A DNA stretch of 64,000 nt. Origin: Phaffia rhodozyma. Lineage: Eukaryota; Basidiomycota; Tremellomycetes; Cystofilobasidiales; Mrakiaceae. Made by a program: the position numbers and the translations under genes. Positions 33,730-44,991 of the stretch are shown in pieces (within the stretch, counting starts at the first letter, position 1; each line of letters opens with the position of its first letter). The DNA lies in contig JACGZH010000005.1 in assembly GCA_014706385.1 (NCBI GenBank), positions 372,001 through 436,000 on the forward strand, read 5' to 3'. The notes below the pieces were generated by a model. The model ran no database searches. It was not told where the DNA came from and was given only the letters and a program-made list of their open reading frames with translations.

Positions 33730-35237
33730 TTAGCTTTTGATCGTGACTATACTCGCAAGTATCGCTGTTGCCATCAAGAAAATGTTCTTGGCCGACAATG
33801 CCGGCATGCTTCGAGCTGCCGAAGAGTCGTCCGATTTAGACTTTGTAGAGGTCACAAAAATGTCATTCTGTTGTAGAGAAAGAGAGATCAACAAGCTAGT
33901 CAGCATGATCGACGACATGACAGGACCTCACTTCAGGCAAGGAAGACTTACCTGTGCTCCGTCCGCCCAGCCGTAAATCATATTATATAACGGTGGAATC
34001 TAAAGGGGCATGCGCAACCGAAAGAAATGTCAACAACCGAGGCGCATAAGCCAACGTAAAGGCAGAAAGATTAGACGAACAGTAGAGTTGTTGTTGTTTC
34101 CATCAAGCTGAGACCAATAGTGGGGTTGCTTAGCGCCCGGAGTACAACTGGACGTATCACCCTCGCATTTAGCCGCCACCTTGGGTGTATCAACTACAGC
34201 TGTAGTGTTCGTTGCGTTATTGATTCGACAGCGGTACATGTTGTGGTACATCTCATCTCCGTAGCCTTCGCCCCGGCCTTCTGCGTTGTAATTTCCAGAG
34301 GTATGGATCCAATTCCAGCTACAGTGGCAGCCTCCTTCGGGACAAGCCGGCATATCTTTGGGTACCTGAAAGTCAATTTCTCTCGTCCAGACACAGGTGT
34401 GATTTACAGAGAATACGGAAAAGAATTCTGGACGAAGTTTGGTGACGTCGCTCTCATAAGCAATTGCCAGCACGCAACCACCGAGGAGGGTAGTGTTGAC
34501 CGGTGTAGTGTCATTGAAGTTATTGACGGTGTGTAACGGTCCTTCGCCAGTGCACGCGTACTCAGGTAAGTCACCAGTATCTGTCGGGCTTCTGTAGCTT
34601 GTGAAAGCACGGTTGCATGAGAGTTCGAACGTTTCCGTCTTGCCAGGCGTGAGCTCCATAAAGTCGCCGTCTTTTGGTGGAAGATCCAAGAAGCCGTGAC
34701 CGAACCATTCAGCTAAAGGGCAGGAACCGCAGGAGGACTTGTTAGCCCTTTGCAACGACCATACATAATCCCAAAAATCAAAGTCAAGGTGTAGACAGTG
34801 ATGGTGTACTCACATTGTGTCAGGTTATCATACTTTCGAAGAGGGCCCTAAAGAAAAGACAATAGAGATTTATCAGTCAACAAGAAGAGAGAGTGTAGGA
34901 AAAGGCTTGGAAGACTAGGAGGAAACATCATATACGTACAACTGCAGCTGCGGTATTGTACTGGGCGACCGAGTTATCTGTTCCGTTGAAGCCGTAGAGT
35001 CCTGAGAACAGGTCAAAGGGACAGGGAGAGCGGTGAAAAAGAAGAAAAAAGCGGGCAACCCAGGACGCGTCATCGATATGTAATCCTGTAAGGGAGAATA
35101 CTTGGCGGATTGAGAAAGTGTATGGATGATACATGCGTACCTGGATTCCACAGAGCGATATGACCGGACGCTAAAGATGGGAACAGTGCGCTCGCGCTGA
35201 GCAATGCGAGTGGGAGAGATAACGATTGGGAAAGCAT
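33730..35237 (-). CDS. AA14-like lytic polysaccharide monooxygenase, copy B, predicted GPI-anchored
   Basis: Tandem paralogue of copy A. Exons are 35141-35237, 34940-35001, 34814-34847, 34081-34712, 33952-33999 and 33730-33867; 336 residues. The signal peptide (1-25) ends before His26-IALWNP. Blocks shared with copy A and with described AA14 proteins are GLYGFNGT, GPLRKYDNLTQ, SEWFGHGFLDLPPKDGDF, FELSCNRA, GGCVLAIAYESDV, VNHTCVWTREIDFQVPKDMP, GCHCSWNWIH, AKQPHYWSQ, PPLYNMIYGWADGAQNDIF. The tail is a short Ser/Ala/Asp linker and a hydrophobic C-terminus (NIFLMATAILASIVTI), a likely GPI signal. Exon 4 (632 nt) covers what is six exons in copy A, so five introns differ between the copies. Several N-glycosylation sequons are visible. 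Confidence 0.88.
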
Positions 35238-36172
35238 GGATGGTTTCTGGGATAAGGGCAAGCGGAGTGGAGAGGAGAGGAGAAAGGGGAACAAAGAGAA
35301 ATCAAGGGCACAGGGGATGGGAATTTAAAACAGGCACAGTAAACGATCAACAATGATGGGACCTAGGTGGTTATCAAGTGGCAGGATGTCTAGGTAGGAG
35401 GGTGGGGGGATGGAAAGGACGAAAGAAACAAGAAGAAAACAGATGGCAGTGAACGTTCAGGATCAACCTGTGTATGCCAGAGAAAGTAATGTAAAAGGAA
35501 TCAAGACGATCAAAATGGAGTGGGGTTCAGGAAAGAGAGACAGAAAGAAAGAAACGAAGGAAGAAAACCGGAGAGGCTGGGTATGTGGTGTGATCACTGT
35601 GGATTTTTAGGGCGTGTTGTACAGCCTGCGGTGACAACCAGAACGGACTACATCGTAATCATAGTAATTCAATACGAACAGAATCTATTGATAGTGCTCA
35701 TAGATAAGAACGAGGGTGTGGAGAATAAAAGACACTAGATAGAGACTAGAGAACACTGAAGAAGACTATAGAACTCATTAAAAGCGATACACAAAATACT
35801 TCCACTGCTATTCTTGATCATTTTAGTCATTCAACAAAAACACCGCCCGATGTTGATCTCTCAGTCTTCACAGTGACGAACCCGCCGATCGTTTAACAAT
35901 TGCGGATGTACAGGGCGGGTTACCGTTTGTGCTCGAGTGTGGCGCAATCACATCAGGTGATCAAATTCATATGCACAGCTGATGATGTTACGAGATCAAA
36001 TCTCGTAACCACCTTCAGGTATTCCATCCTCTCCAGCACTCATTCGCTCACCTCAAATCTCACATACACACACCAACATTGATAGATCCAGATAGATCCA
36101 TCCTCTTCTCCTTCTCATCCTCTTTAGCCTTCGATCGATATCCTATTCGTTCTCTCTTCTATTCAGACAGTT
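35238..36172. other. Divergent intergenic region, AA14-like copy B / pinin
   Basis: No gene recognised. A-rich in 35400-35560 (short Lys/Glu frames, probably compositional) and CT-rich just upstream of the pinin start. Confidence 0.55.
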
Positions 36173-37843
36173 ATGGAAGAAGATGACATCATGGCCGGAA
36201 CGGTGCAGGCCCCGTCAACCGACATCACCCAGTCATCGTTAGATCCCACATCCCAGCCATCGACACTCACGTCTACAGAACAAGCAGCAGATACAGAGAT
36301 CACTTCTCCGGCGGCTACTGCTACCACCGTCCCTCCAGTCAAACCGAACTCGCCCATTAAGCAGACTGAGGCCGAAAAGAGAGAAGAAAGGTTAGTCTCG
36401 TTTTTTTTCCTCTATGCCTTCTCTTTCAACTTGTCATCCTTTTGGGCTGTACGCCTACCCCCTTTCCTGACCCTCGATCCTTGGACTTTCGCCTTTCCTT
36501 TATGCGCATCGTATGCAAACCTATTCAAGACGTAAGAAAGGACTTGGAGCGGATGAGAAGAAGAGAGGAAAGAGACTCTTTGGTGGCTTGCTAGGGACGC
36601 TTGATGCTTTCAAAGTACGTCACTCACATGCCTTTCGACCTTTGCTTCTCTCAATTGCAACGCGACTTACAGTTATGCGCTTCCACCATCCATTTGCCTC
36701 CTTTCTCTTGTTCGCTTTCCCTCTTCCGAAAACAAATAGAAAGAAGAACGGAAACGAGACGCGTCAGACGCGGCAAAGAGACGAGAGCTCATCACAAACC
36801 GAATCCAGACAAAGCTTCGATCAGAAAACACGATCTCGGAGGAGCTTGCCACAAAGGAACGTTCGGCTCGAACTCTCCGGCTCGAGGCAGAGAGAAAAGA
36901 GTTTGAGGTTAAACTCAAGTCAGGATCGGTACGTTTTGTTCTCTCTTTATACCTACAGAGATCACACCTCTTTTTCTAAACTCCGTCTTTCCATCCCTCT
37001 CTTTTTGTTTCCAGCTGGCTACCCGCCATCGGTCTCTGCTCCGTCTTTCGTCTTTCCTCCTTACCACTTCTTCTGCTCCAACTCAATCAGTCTCACCCGA
37101 TACAGACGCCTCGTTATCCCCCTCAACAAGCCACTTGAGCTCGTTATTTCCAATCTCGAGTCAGTCGTCTGGAATTCTGAAACCAAGACCGGAAGTTACT
37201 CTGCCTGCTTTGTTTTATGTTGGTTCTCTTCTCTCTCTCTCTCTCTGTCCTGTCCGTTTGAATCATGGTTGCTAAATCTATCTTGGGTCCAAATAGTCTC
37301 CAGCCAAATTGACGGATGAGCAGCAAACCAAAGTCAACAGACAGCTTGAGGAGGTTGAGAATTTAGTTAAACGAGAAAAGACAGCTTGGGTGGAAGAGAG
37401 AAGCGCATTGGAAGACCGAGTGGTTGAGGTTTGTCCCTTCTTTCTGATTTTTTCCTCATTTTGCTACTTCGTGAGAGTAGGTCTGTATTTGTTCACTCTT
37501 CTGATGGTCTTGTCTTTTCCTTGGGTGGTTTCTCCTTCAAATCCATAAGGCAAGGAACGAAGAAGGCGAATTGATGAAATCGATCGAGGATCTCCGAAGA
37601 CAACGTCAAGGTCTCGACCGAGAATCCTCAAACACCCAATCTACAACTGCCCTCAATAGATCTTCTGTCCCTGCATCGGCTACAACCACAGGCACCCAGC
37701 TAGAAAAATCGATAGGTCTGGAGGGAGAGGATCAGGAGATGAAAGGTGTAGATGAGTCGAGGACGGGGACGGTGACTGGATCGGCTGCGCCCACTGCGAG
37801 TACAGGAATGGATGTCGAAGGGGACGAGGCTCTTGAATATTAA
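36173..37843 (+). CDS. Pinin/SDK/memA domain protein (exon-junction/splicing factor)
   Basis: Pinin is a nuclear-speckle protein tied to the exon-junction and ASAP/PSAP complexes and to alternative splicing. Exons are 36173-36390, 36530-36614, 36740-36928, 37015-37218, 37297-37428 and 37550-37843; 373 residues. The memA core begins with RGKRLFGGLLGTLDAFK, then a Glu/Lys/Arg-rich coiled coil (KEERKRDASDAAKRREL...), FLLTTSSAP, SPAKLTDEQQTKVNRQLEEVE and a second coiled coil. The acidic tail ends in GDEALEY. The segment between FLLTTSSAP and SPAKLTDEQ (about 40 Ser/Pro residues) is longer than usual; part of it could be an unrecognised intron. The 5' third is low-complexity. Confidence 0.85.
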
Positions 37844-37972
37844 TCGAGAGCGAGACAAAAGATAAAAAGAGACGTTTTCTTTTCTCAAAGCAAGAACAAT
37901 TACAGATAAGAACGGGAATGAAAACAAAACAGGCGAAAAGAGACTTTAGAAGTATGAAAAAGGACAGTCATC

Positions 37973-40045
37973 TTATATATTCGATTTTGGCGTTTTCTTT
38001 TCCTTCTTTTCATCGTTCTCCTTGTCCTTCCCTTTTGCAATCTCCTTGCCCTTGTTCTTTCTTTTTCCATTACCCCTCCCATTCCCGTTCTCCTTTCCCT
38101 TCCCATCCAGCTGAGCCTTCTTTCCAGCATCCTGAGCAGCTTTCGTCCTCGCCAGTCTCCGAGCGTCACCAACGGCTTTCACTCGTTCAGTCTTGATACG
38201 TTTCATGTCCTTCGGTGCCGTCGTTTTGAGCATCTTTATCCTCATCGGTGCTAGTGCTCCTTCTTTTGTGGTCCGATTCCCCTTTCCATTTAACTTGATA
38301 TCCTCATGGGCATTCCCGTTGGTTTTGCATGGTGTTCGAGACAAGGACATTGTTCGGGCTTGAGCTTGGTCCTGAGTAGGTGTAAAATCTGGAAGAACAG
38401 GTCGAGGTTGAGCAGACGTAGGAGTCATCACTACATCCAAAGACCGTTGAGTCGGGATCAACCCTTTTGAAGGAGAATCGACTGCGTTTGACTCTGAGGG
38501 TGAAAGAGCGAGGGAGAAAGGAGATCGAGGTTCGAGGTGGGGGATTCGGATGGGTGGATATTGACTGGGTGGTAGAATCGTCTGAAGTTGGGTCAGAGAT
38601 GAGGCGTGTACAGTCGACTGCAGTTTCATTGGGGAAAGAAAGATTGGTCAGACTTGGATCTTTTTTCTCTCAGAGAAACTCAAGGCAAGAGAACCCTGTA
38701 CACAAGAAAAGGAAAAGACCCGAAACGAGGACTTACCTTGACGCCCAAAACAGCACATCGTCGGACACCCAACGCGCTAGCCAACAGAGCTTCCGCTCCG
38801 ACTCCCAAGCTGACAAGTGTCACTCTTCCTTCCAAGTTCAAAGCTTTCCGTCGGCCGTTGTAGGCCGCACACATCTGAGGTAGATGACTGACGAGCGAGG
38901 GGGGAGAGATATCACCTAGACAGGCAAACAGGTAGACCATATGTTCTTCCTTATCTTTTGACCCTTTCTGTGCAACTTTGTTCGTGCAAGATTCAGTATG
39001 GTTGGTAATGGGCTCTGGTTTAGTTGATGAAGGGGGGATAAACGACTGGAGAAAGCCTAATGGCAGAGGTGTTGGCTCGATCGACCCTGGCTCAACAGGA
39101 GAAGACAAAACAGACGGCAAGGAAGCAGAAGCAGGGGCAGGTGGAAGCAAAGGAGTAGAAGAGAGGTATTTGGTACACATATTGATTCCTAACACCAGGT
39201 GGTCCACAATAGATGGTTTCGGAGGCAACGAGTTGATCATCACTTGTTCTTGATCTTCCTCTTCATCCACGTTCTTCAGACCTCCGGCATTCTCCACGTC
39301 AATGTCGACCATGGAAACATCCTGTACGTCTTCTAAAACATGCTCTGTTGGAGATTCGACGGCTTTGGATGGAGCCTTGTCTTCTGACGATGGGCTCGGC
39401 TTTGTGTGGGTGGTCTTGGAGACCTTCTTGATGGCTTTCTTTGTTTTCCTCGTCCGTTTTTGAGCGTATAAGGATTTCGCATGGTTGTAGTCAGATACAT
39501 TGGCAAACAGTGCACAGAGCGCATGAAGTGTGGTTTGCTGAAGATGACGAGGGTAGGTCGGCCTGATAGTTTTTCATCAAGTTTGGGTCCGTCAGCTTTG
39601 TCTCGCAAACTTTTGTAAAGATACTCAGCATAGCGAGAGCAGAAAGTAGAGAGTGAAGGATACAGAAGTAGGGAGAAACCAGAACACAGAATACTGACCA
39701 ACGAACGTAGTTTGGGCTCTCTAGCAAACTCTTCCAAACGACCTTTGTCTGCTCGCTCGTGGGCTCTGCCTTTCGCTTTCCTTTCCCGGCTGCATATCCA
39801 GTTTGGGTCTCTCCCGGACCGAGGTAGGATGTCGAGTGGGATTGAAGGGGAATAGACTTGTTGAACGAGACGGACGATTGTGCCTTTGCTCGGATGGATG
39901 ACCCAGACTGATGAACGGCAAGTGAAGGCCTTTTCGGAGCGCCAGAGGCAGGTGAGCCTGCAGACATTGTTCTCTCAAACGGTGTCCTCGCTGGTTTCTT
40001 CTTGGACGACGAGGGTGATTGTGGAACAAGAAAGGAGAGATCCAT
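37973..40045 (-). CDS. POP3: RNase P/MRP subunit Pop3-like protein
   Basis: Pop3 (L7Ae-like fold, related to human RPP38) is a protein subunit of the tRNA- and rRNA-processing enzymes RNase P and RNase MRP. Exons are 39699-40045, 38737-39562 and 37973-38617; 605 residues, against about 195 in budding yeast. The N-terminal hallmark is VWKSLLESPNYVRWPTYPRHLQQ...LHALCALF. The core continues as DHLVLGINMCTKYL, HMVYLFACLGDISPPSLVSHLPQM and RVTLVSLGVGAEALLASALGVRRCAVLGVK, matching the Pop3 LPxGs..LaelLGlrRvavlal block. The extra length is a basic insert (residues about 135-180) and a C-terminal Lys/Arg-rich region of about 150 residues, likely RNA-binding and nucleolar. Exon 2 entry at 39562 is the only acceptor giving YVRWPTY. 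Confidence 0.82.
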
Positions 40046-40182
40046 TTGGAAGCACTATCTAATGAAATCTTGGTCGGGAAACTTGGTAGCAGGTAAAGTG
40101 AGCTGTGTGAGTGTGGCACGATATACCACGTGAAGCGGTGTAACATCAGGCTGTTAGGATCCAGAGCTGAAGTGGTTACTGG

Positions 40183-40482
40183 ATGGTTACAACAGAAGTA
40201 ACCGCGCGCGAAATGGAATCGGGCGAGAAAGAAGTTCAGACTCTCGCTGGAATGGTGTGCAACCAAGAAGACGATGCAGGGGTCATCTGGAGTTGGGAAA
40301 GAGATTTATATCACAATGTACAGGGAATAACAAAGGATCTCGGCTTGGAAAACTATGCTACCGGTGGTACAGGAGCCCCTTCTTTGATATCATCCTCAGA
40401 CTCCAGCGATTATGCACAAGAAGACAAATCTTTGAAGGCGCTAGAAGCACTTGCGCTGGAAGACTGTACACCTGCACGTTGA
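40183..40482 (+). CDS. Small acidic protein, hypothetical
   Basis: Single uninterrupted frame of 99 codons starting at ATG 40183, 137 bp from the divergent POP3 start. The product is acidic (many Glu/Asp, few basic residues), with VIWSWERDLYHNV in the middle and a Ser/Asp-rich second half. Composition is even and protein-like rather than repeat-driven, which is why it is kept. No family was recognised, and no introns are needed, which is unusual here. It could instead be a 5' leader frame or chance. Confidence 0.4.
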   Translation: MVTTEVTAREMESGEKEVQTLAGMVCNQEDDAGVIWSWERDLYHNVQGITKDLGLENYATGGTGAPSLISSSDSSDYAQEDKSLKALEALALEDCTPAR

Positions 40483-40712
40483 TGTGATGGGAGAGCATGA
40501 GAAATTAAAAAAGGATGAGAAGCAGGAGAAGAAAGAGAAAATAAGGGGATTATCGCCCAGGTCAAGTCCCTGACATCAAGGATGCAAAAAGAAGCTGGAT
40601 CTGTTAAGTCATGTTTCTTTCGAGATACACATCGTTCTTCATCATACAGATGAATGTTATTGTATATACATACAACATAGCACTCTACTGCCATGTGTAA
40701 GGAATCCAGACC

Positions 40713-43700
40713 TTATTCACTCTCTTCTTCTTTCTGATTGACGGTCGGCAAACTGACAGCCTGCGAGAGAATGACCAGATCGATACAGAATCTCAGGACA
40801 TCGCTTATTCTGAGAGGATCCATCGCGTGGAATTTACCGAATATAGTATGGAAGACCGTTGGCGTCCACGAGACTATAGAGGAGATCAAGAGCGTTGAAA
40901 GAAACGATGAAAATCGGATACAAGAACATTGAAACAAAAAGGAAGAAGGCAACGTACGAATGGTGCCCACTACTTGAGTCCATGCGAAAGCTGGAGTTGA
41001 CCCTGCGAACGTCCCCAACCTCCAATTCAACAACACCTGTGCCAACAACGCCATCATCGATAATGACGTATTGAGAGAAGTTCCGTATTTCGGCAGCCGA
41101 AGCTTTTCTGACCAGGTTGAGAGCGTCCGGAAGAAGCCAGGAGGCCTCCGATTAGGAAATTTCATAGGAAGGAGCTGAAGGTAAGTTGGGCTGATAAGAT
41201 GGGGGAGTTCAGGAAGGTATGTTAGGGTGATCGTCAGAATAGCTACGAACTAAAGCGAAAGTCAAGATCAGTGATCTTCCTCTCAAATGACGTTCCTAGT
41301 GCTAAGCTGATGGTCGTGCAAAAAGAAAAGAAGAGACATACCACGCCTCTTTGAACCCACGTAAGCTTCTGGTCGGACCTCCTGCTCATCCTCTCCGAGT
41401 GTGTTCGCCCAAACCTGTAGAACCCCACAGGGATTGAGCCACTCCGGCCGTTCCATTTGAAGCCGATGCCCCACCAAAGACAAGCCCATCGCCAGATGGA
41501 AACAATGTTGATCACCTGTACTGCAACCAACATCCATGCAGAGCTGTCATAATCATAACGATGTCGGTGATAAGAGATCGCTTCGTACAGACTACTGAAA
41601 CACAGGTAAAGGATGGTCGACGGAAGACTAAGGCCCGTGCTCAAGGACCGGGAAAAGAGGTGATACGCCTGAAGGATGAATCCGAGGGGGTATCGGATCA
41701 AGCCGCCAATGATGATGAAGACGGAGCGAAGGATGGGCCGTTTGGAATACGTGTGGCTGTTCCCAAAGATAGCATCTGGGAGTAGTTAAAGTGGACGCAT
41801 AACAGGTAGACAGACAGTTGATCAGAGACCCTCTAAGACCAGGCAGCCAAGAACAAAAAATATTTGTCATCAAAGGGAGAAAGAAGATCCTACTTATGAA
41901 ATCCGCCACCTGCAGTGTACTGGCCTCCGAATAACCATTGTCCCTATATGGATAATCTGGTCTATATTGATCGAGCCATCTAAGATTGTTCTCGTTGATC
42001 TCATCAATAGCAAGTATTTTCGATTGTGATAAGATATCAAAGGTGATGTTCCAGGGAACAGTGAACGGATCTATAAGGACGTCAAAGGGAAGGATGAATG
42101 AGAGGTTGATGAGCGCGCAGAAGTCAGAAAAGTAGATTCATCCTCTTTCTGTCCCTGAATACTGCTCACCAGCTTGAACGTTGGAAGACTCATCGATACG
42201 AGGCAAGGTGACCCAATCCTCAGACCCAGCTGCATGATCGTCTATGTAAAGGGTTACATCCCGGAGGAGAAAATGAAGGAATTTAGGATGGAGAAGGGTC
42301 ATCTTGATGTCGACTAAACCGATGTCTTGAATGAGAAGAATACATTTAAAAAACATACGCAGAGTCATATAGGGTCCATAGAAATGAGTCTTTTCAGGTC
42401 TACGAAACCATGGTGCTTTGGCAGGATCATGGGTACTGTTCGCATCAAAGTGCTGAGTGATTAAAGACCGGTAGTGACCTACAGCATTGAAAGGAATGTA
42501 GGCGATCAAGGCCATCCAATTGAGAGGGTCTCGTTTGAATTCAATCGTCGACTACATGAAGAAACCACAAGTCAAACCAACAGAAAGATCCAGAATTCAA
42601 AGACAGTTAGCGCTCACAAACTCTAAACTCTGGTTTCACCAGGTAAACCTCATCATGAGATGACCAACCTGTTCTAAACCCACATCACGACGTTTTCTAA
42701 CATATTTGTCATAATCATACTTTGGCGTATCCTTAGCCATAGAGAGCCAGCTTCTAGACTTGATTTTCAGGCTCGCATCCCGCTTGTAAGGAAGGTATTG
42801 TCTTTGAATTTGAAGATCTTCGTTCTCTTCGGCTTCGTTAGGCGGACGGCTTTCACGGTACTTTACTGGCTGACCCCAAGTGGCCCGTTCATTAATAACA
42901 GGGCGCACGGCAAACTCTCTGACGGCCCCAGAATCATAAAATGCGTTAAGCGATCGCGAGACGTTTTCTAGATGCGAGCTATCACGAGGAGGGTTGGCGA
43001 GAGGATCCTTAGGACGAGCGAGCAGTTGAAGAGTATTTTTAGTCGATGAGGCAGATTCGAAGGAAGAAAAGGAGGGATACCATTCTTTGAACTCCTCCAT
43101 CTCGACTCGAGGTGGACTGAGGGAGCTCAATATAGGATCGGGATCAGATGGAACGATGACGAAGGTGTTGATGATTTCGGGAAAGAAAGTTTGGGGCTCG
43201 TAAAATTGAGATCTGTTTTCGTAGAAGGATGAGAGTGGAGAGGTCAGAGAGTTGAACTCAGGATAATAAGAGAGACACGAGCAAGAGACAACCAAACTGA
43301 CAAAACATCCAGAGGGATAGACAAATTGACCGTCTTCTTGAAGGTCGTGTCGGTAGAGTTGAGGCTGATTCAAGAGAAGACGGCCTGGCTATAGATTGAC
43401 TGCCAATCCCCACGGAATGATATGTCTGGAGAGAGATTATTGTAGAAACTGCTGTCGTTTCTACTCGGAAACTCTCTTCCAAACCTGACAAACACGCTGG
43501 CTACGACATCGAACTGGGGAACGTTCTCGCCGTAGTAGCTATTCACGGCATTGTAGTTGTAGTAGATTGTAGCCCCCCGATGAGGGTCAAAGACTAGACG
43601 CCAGAAATATCTAGCCACCGAGAAGACAAGGTAGATAGCTCCACCAGAGATTCCGAGAACAATCAAGATCGCAATCAGGATGAGAAGACGACGCCGAGTC

Positions 43701-43810
43701 AGAACGGGTTTCCTATGTGTTCGGAGGGACGGGCGGTCGTTGGCTGAATCCAAGATGGAATCTGTAGACGCATGCTCTCGGTTGAGAGGGGTGAGAAAGT
43801 GTTCCTCCAT
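40713..43810 (-). CDS. Orphan multipass membrane protein, 792 residues
   Basis: Not recognised as a named family. Exons are 43485-43810, 43302-43364, 42669-43212, 42170-42551, 41894-42070, 41342-41775, 40958-41249 and 40713-40873; all joins keep phase. Order: acidic/basic cytosolic N-terminus with a double-Arg patch, TM1 (LLILIAILIVLGISGGAIYL, about 64-85), an extracytosolic domain of about 350 residues containing N-x-S/T sites and several prolines, then membrane segments near LNWMALIAYIPFNAV, SVFIIIGGLIRYPLGFILQAY, MLVAVQVINIVSIWRWACLWWGIGF, FVAILTITLTYLP and ALLAQVLLNWRLGTFAGS, and a short acidic tail. One N-terminal helix, a luminal domain and a C-terminal helix cluster recall CLPTM1-like proteins, but their signature motifs are missing. 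A 45-nt segment at 42313-42357 could be a retained mini-intron. Confidence 0.7.
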
Positions 43811-44991
43811 GATGGAGGGTAATGTTGAAGGAATGAAGGCAGCATTCTCATCTTGCTTGACTTGTCGTTGACTCTCACTTGTCCTTGGCAAGATGATCAG
43901 ACGAACAAAGTTTGGAGGTAATAGGATCAACCCGGAACACATCACCGGGATCACACCGGGGCCACACCGGCTCCCACTGCGCCTTCTCCCGTGCCGGCGC
44001 CCGAAGATCACTCGGCTGGGTCTTCCGTACCAACATCAAGCTCAGAACAGACATGCAGGTGGGTATGATGCGAATGGATGTCTATCGAATAAGGAGCAGC
44101 AAGGATTGGTCCGAAAGAGAAACCAGCATGCCATTGAAGAGTCCGGTCGATCTGGATGTAAACAGACATTAACCGGAGCGCACGCCTGCTCTGTACGTGC
44201 TCGCTTACCGACACACAAACATACATAGCGTACAACGCACACACATACACACAAATGCACATATAAATACACGAGAACGCACACACGCGCATGCATATGC
44301 ATACACACTTAACTGAACAGATCTATTCCTTCAAAATAGGAAAGGGAGTGGGCAGGTACAAGTGAGTGAAGCTAGAATTGTCAGGTCACGTGACTTGTGA
44401 TTGATCCACTGCCAGGGATGAAAACTGAGGTACACTTCGTTCACAAGCCGAGATCTATAGACGCTCTACTTCTTATTGTTTGCGCTTCAGCGTATATTTG
44501 TATATCCAGTGTGTTTTGTATCGTGCTTCTGGGGTCTAGGAATCATTGTAAGTTGGGCTTTCTCAACCACCTGGAGACAGAAATTCCAAGCTGGGATCCT
44601 CTGCTACTTCCACTCCTTTCCTTATTCACTTGCTTCCTTGCTTCCTTATCTCCTTGACATCTTCCTAGTAATCCTATCAATTCTGTTTTCCAGTTCCAAG
44701 AGCCTGAACTTCTTCCCTGGAACCAGAGAGCCTTGTGTGGTTATGACTTTGTAACCTTTCTGTTACCAGCCCGGCCCCCGTCCTCAACACCGTGGGTGAC
44801 GTAAGCGGATCCGTAACCAGGTCCGCCCCCAGTGTTTCTTTGCCTCACCTTCTCCGTTCTCTACACCAACCAACCAACCAACAAACAAACAGAGAACAGC
44901 ACAAGCGAGCGAGCGGGCAAGCAGTCTTTCTTATCAAGAGCTAGCTGGGAACATAACCTAAATCTGAGAAGACTGTAGTCTATATACTCAG
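43811..44991. other. Divergent intergenic region, orphan membrane protein / NAPE-PLD
   Basis: No gene seen. 44190-44310 is CACA/TACA-rich, 44866-44892 is a CCAA/AACA tetranucleotide run, and a TGACGTAA word lies at 44794-44801. The 43811-44011 part could extend the membrane protein N-terminally in frame; I prefer the internal ATG because the extension is Arg/Pro-rich and unlike a folded domain. Confidence 0.55.

Noticed and set aside
35410..35738. Lys/Glu-rich + strand frames upstream of AA14-like copy B
   Set aside because: A/G-rich composition, no splice continuity and no domain signal.
43370..43810. First exon of the orphan membrane protein read through to the TGA at 43365
   Set aside because: The same frame resumes after the stop. 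A GTTTGG donor at 43484 and an acceptor at 43365 give SLNSTDTTFKKTVNLSIP, which is clearly protein-like.
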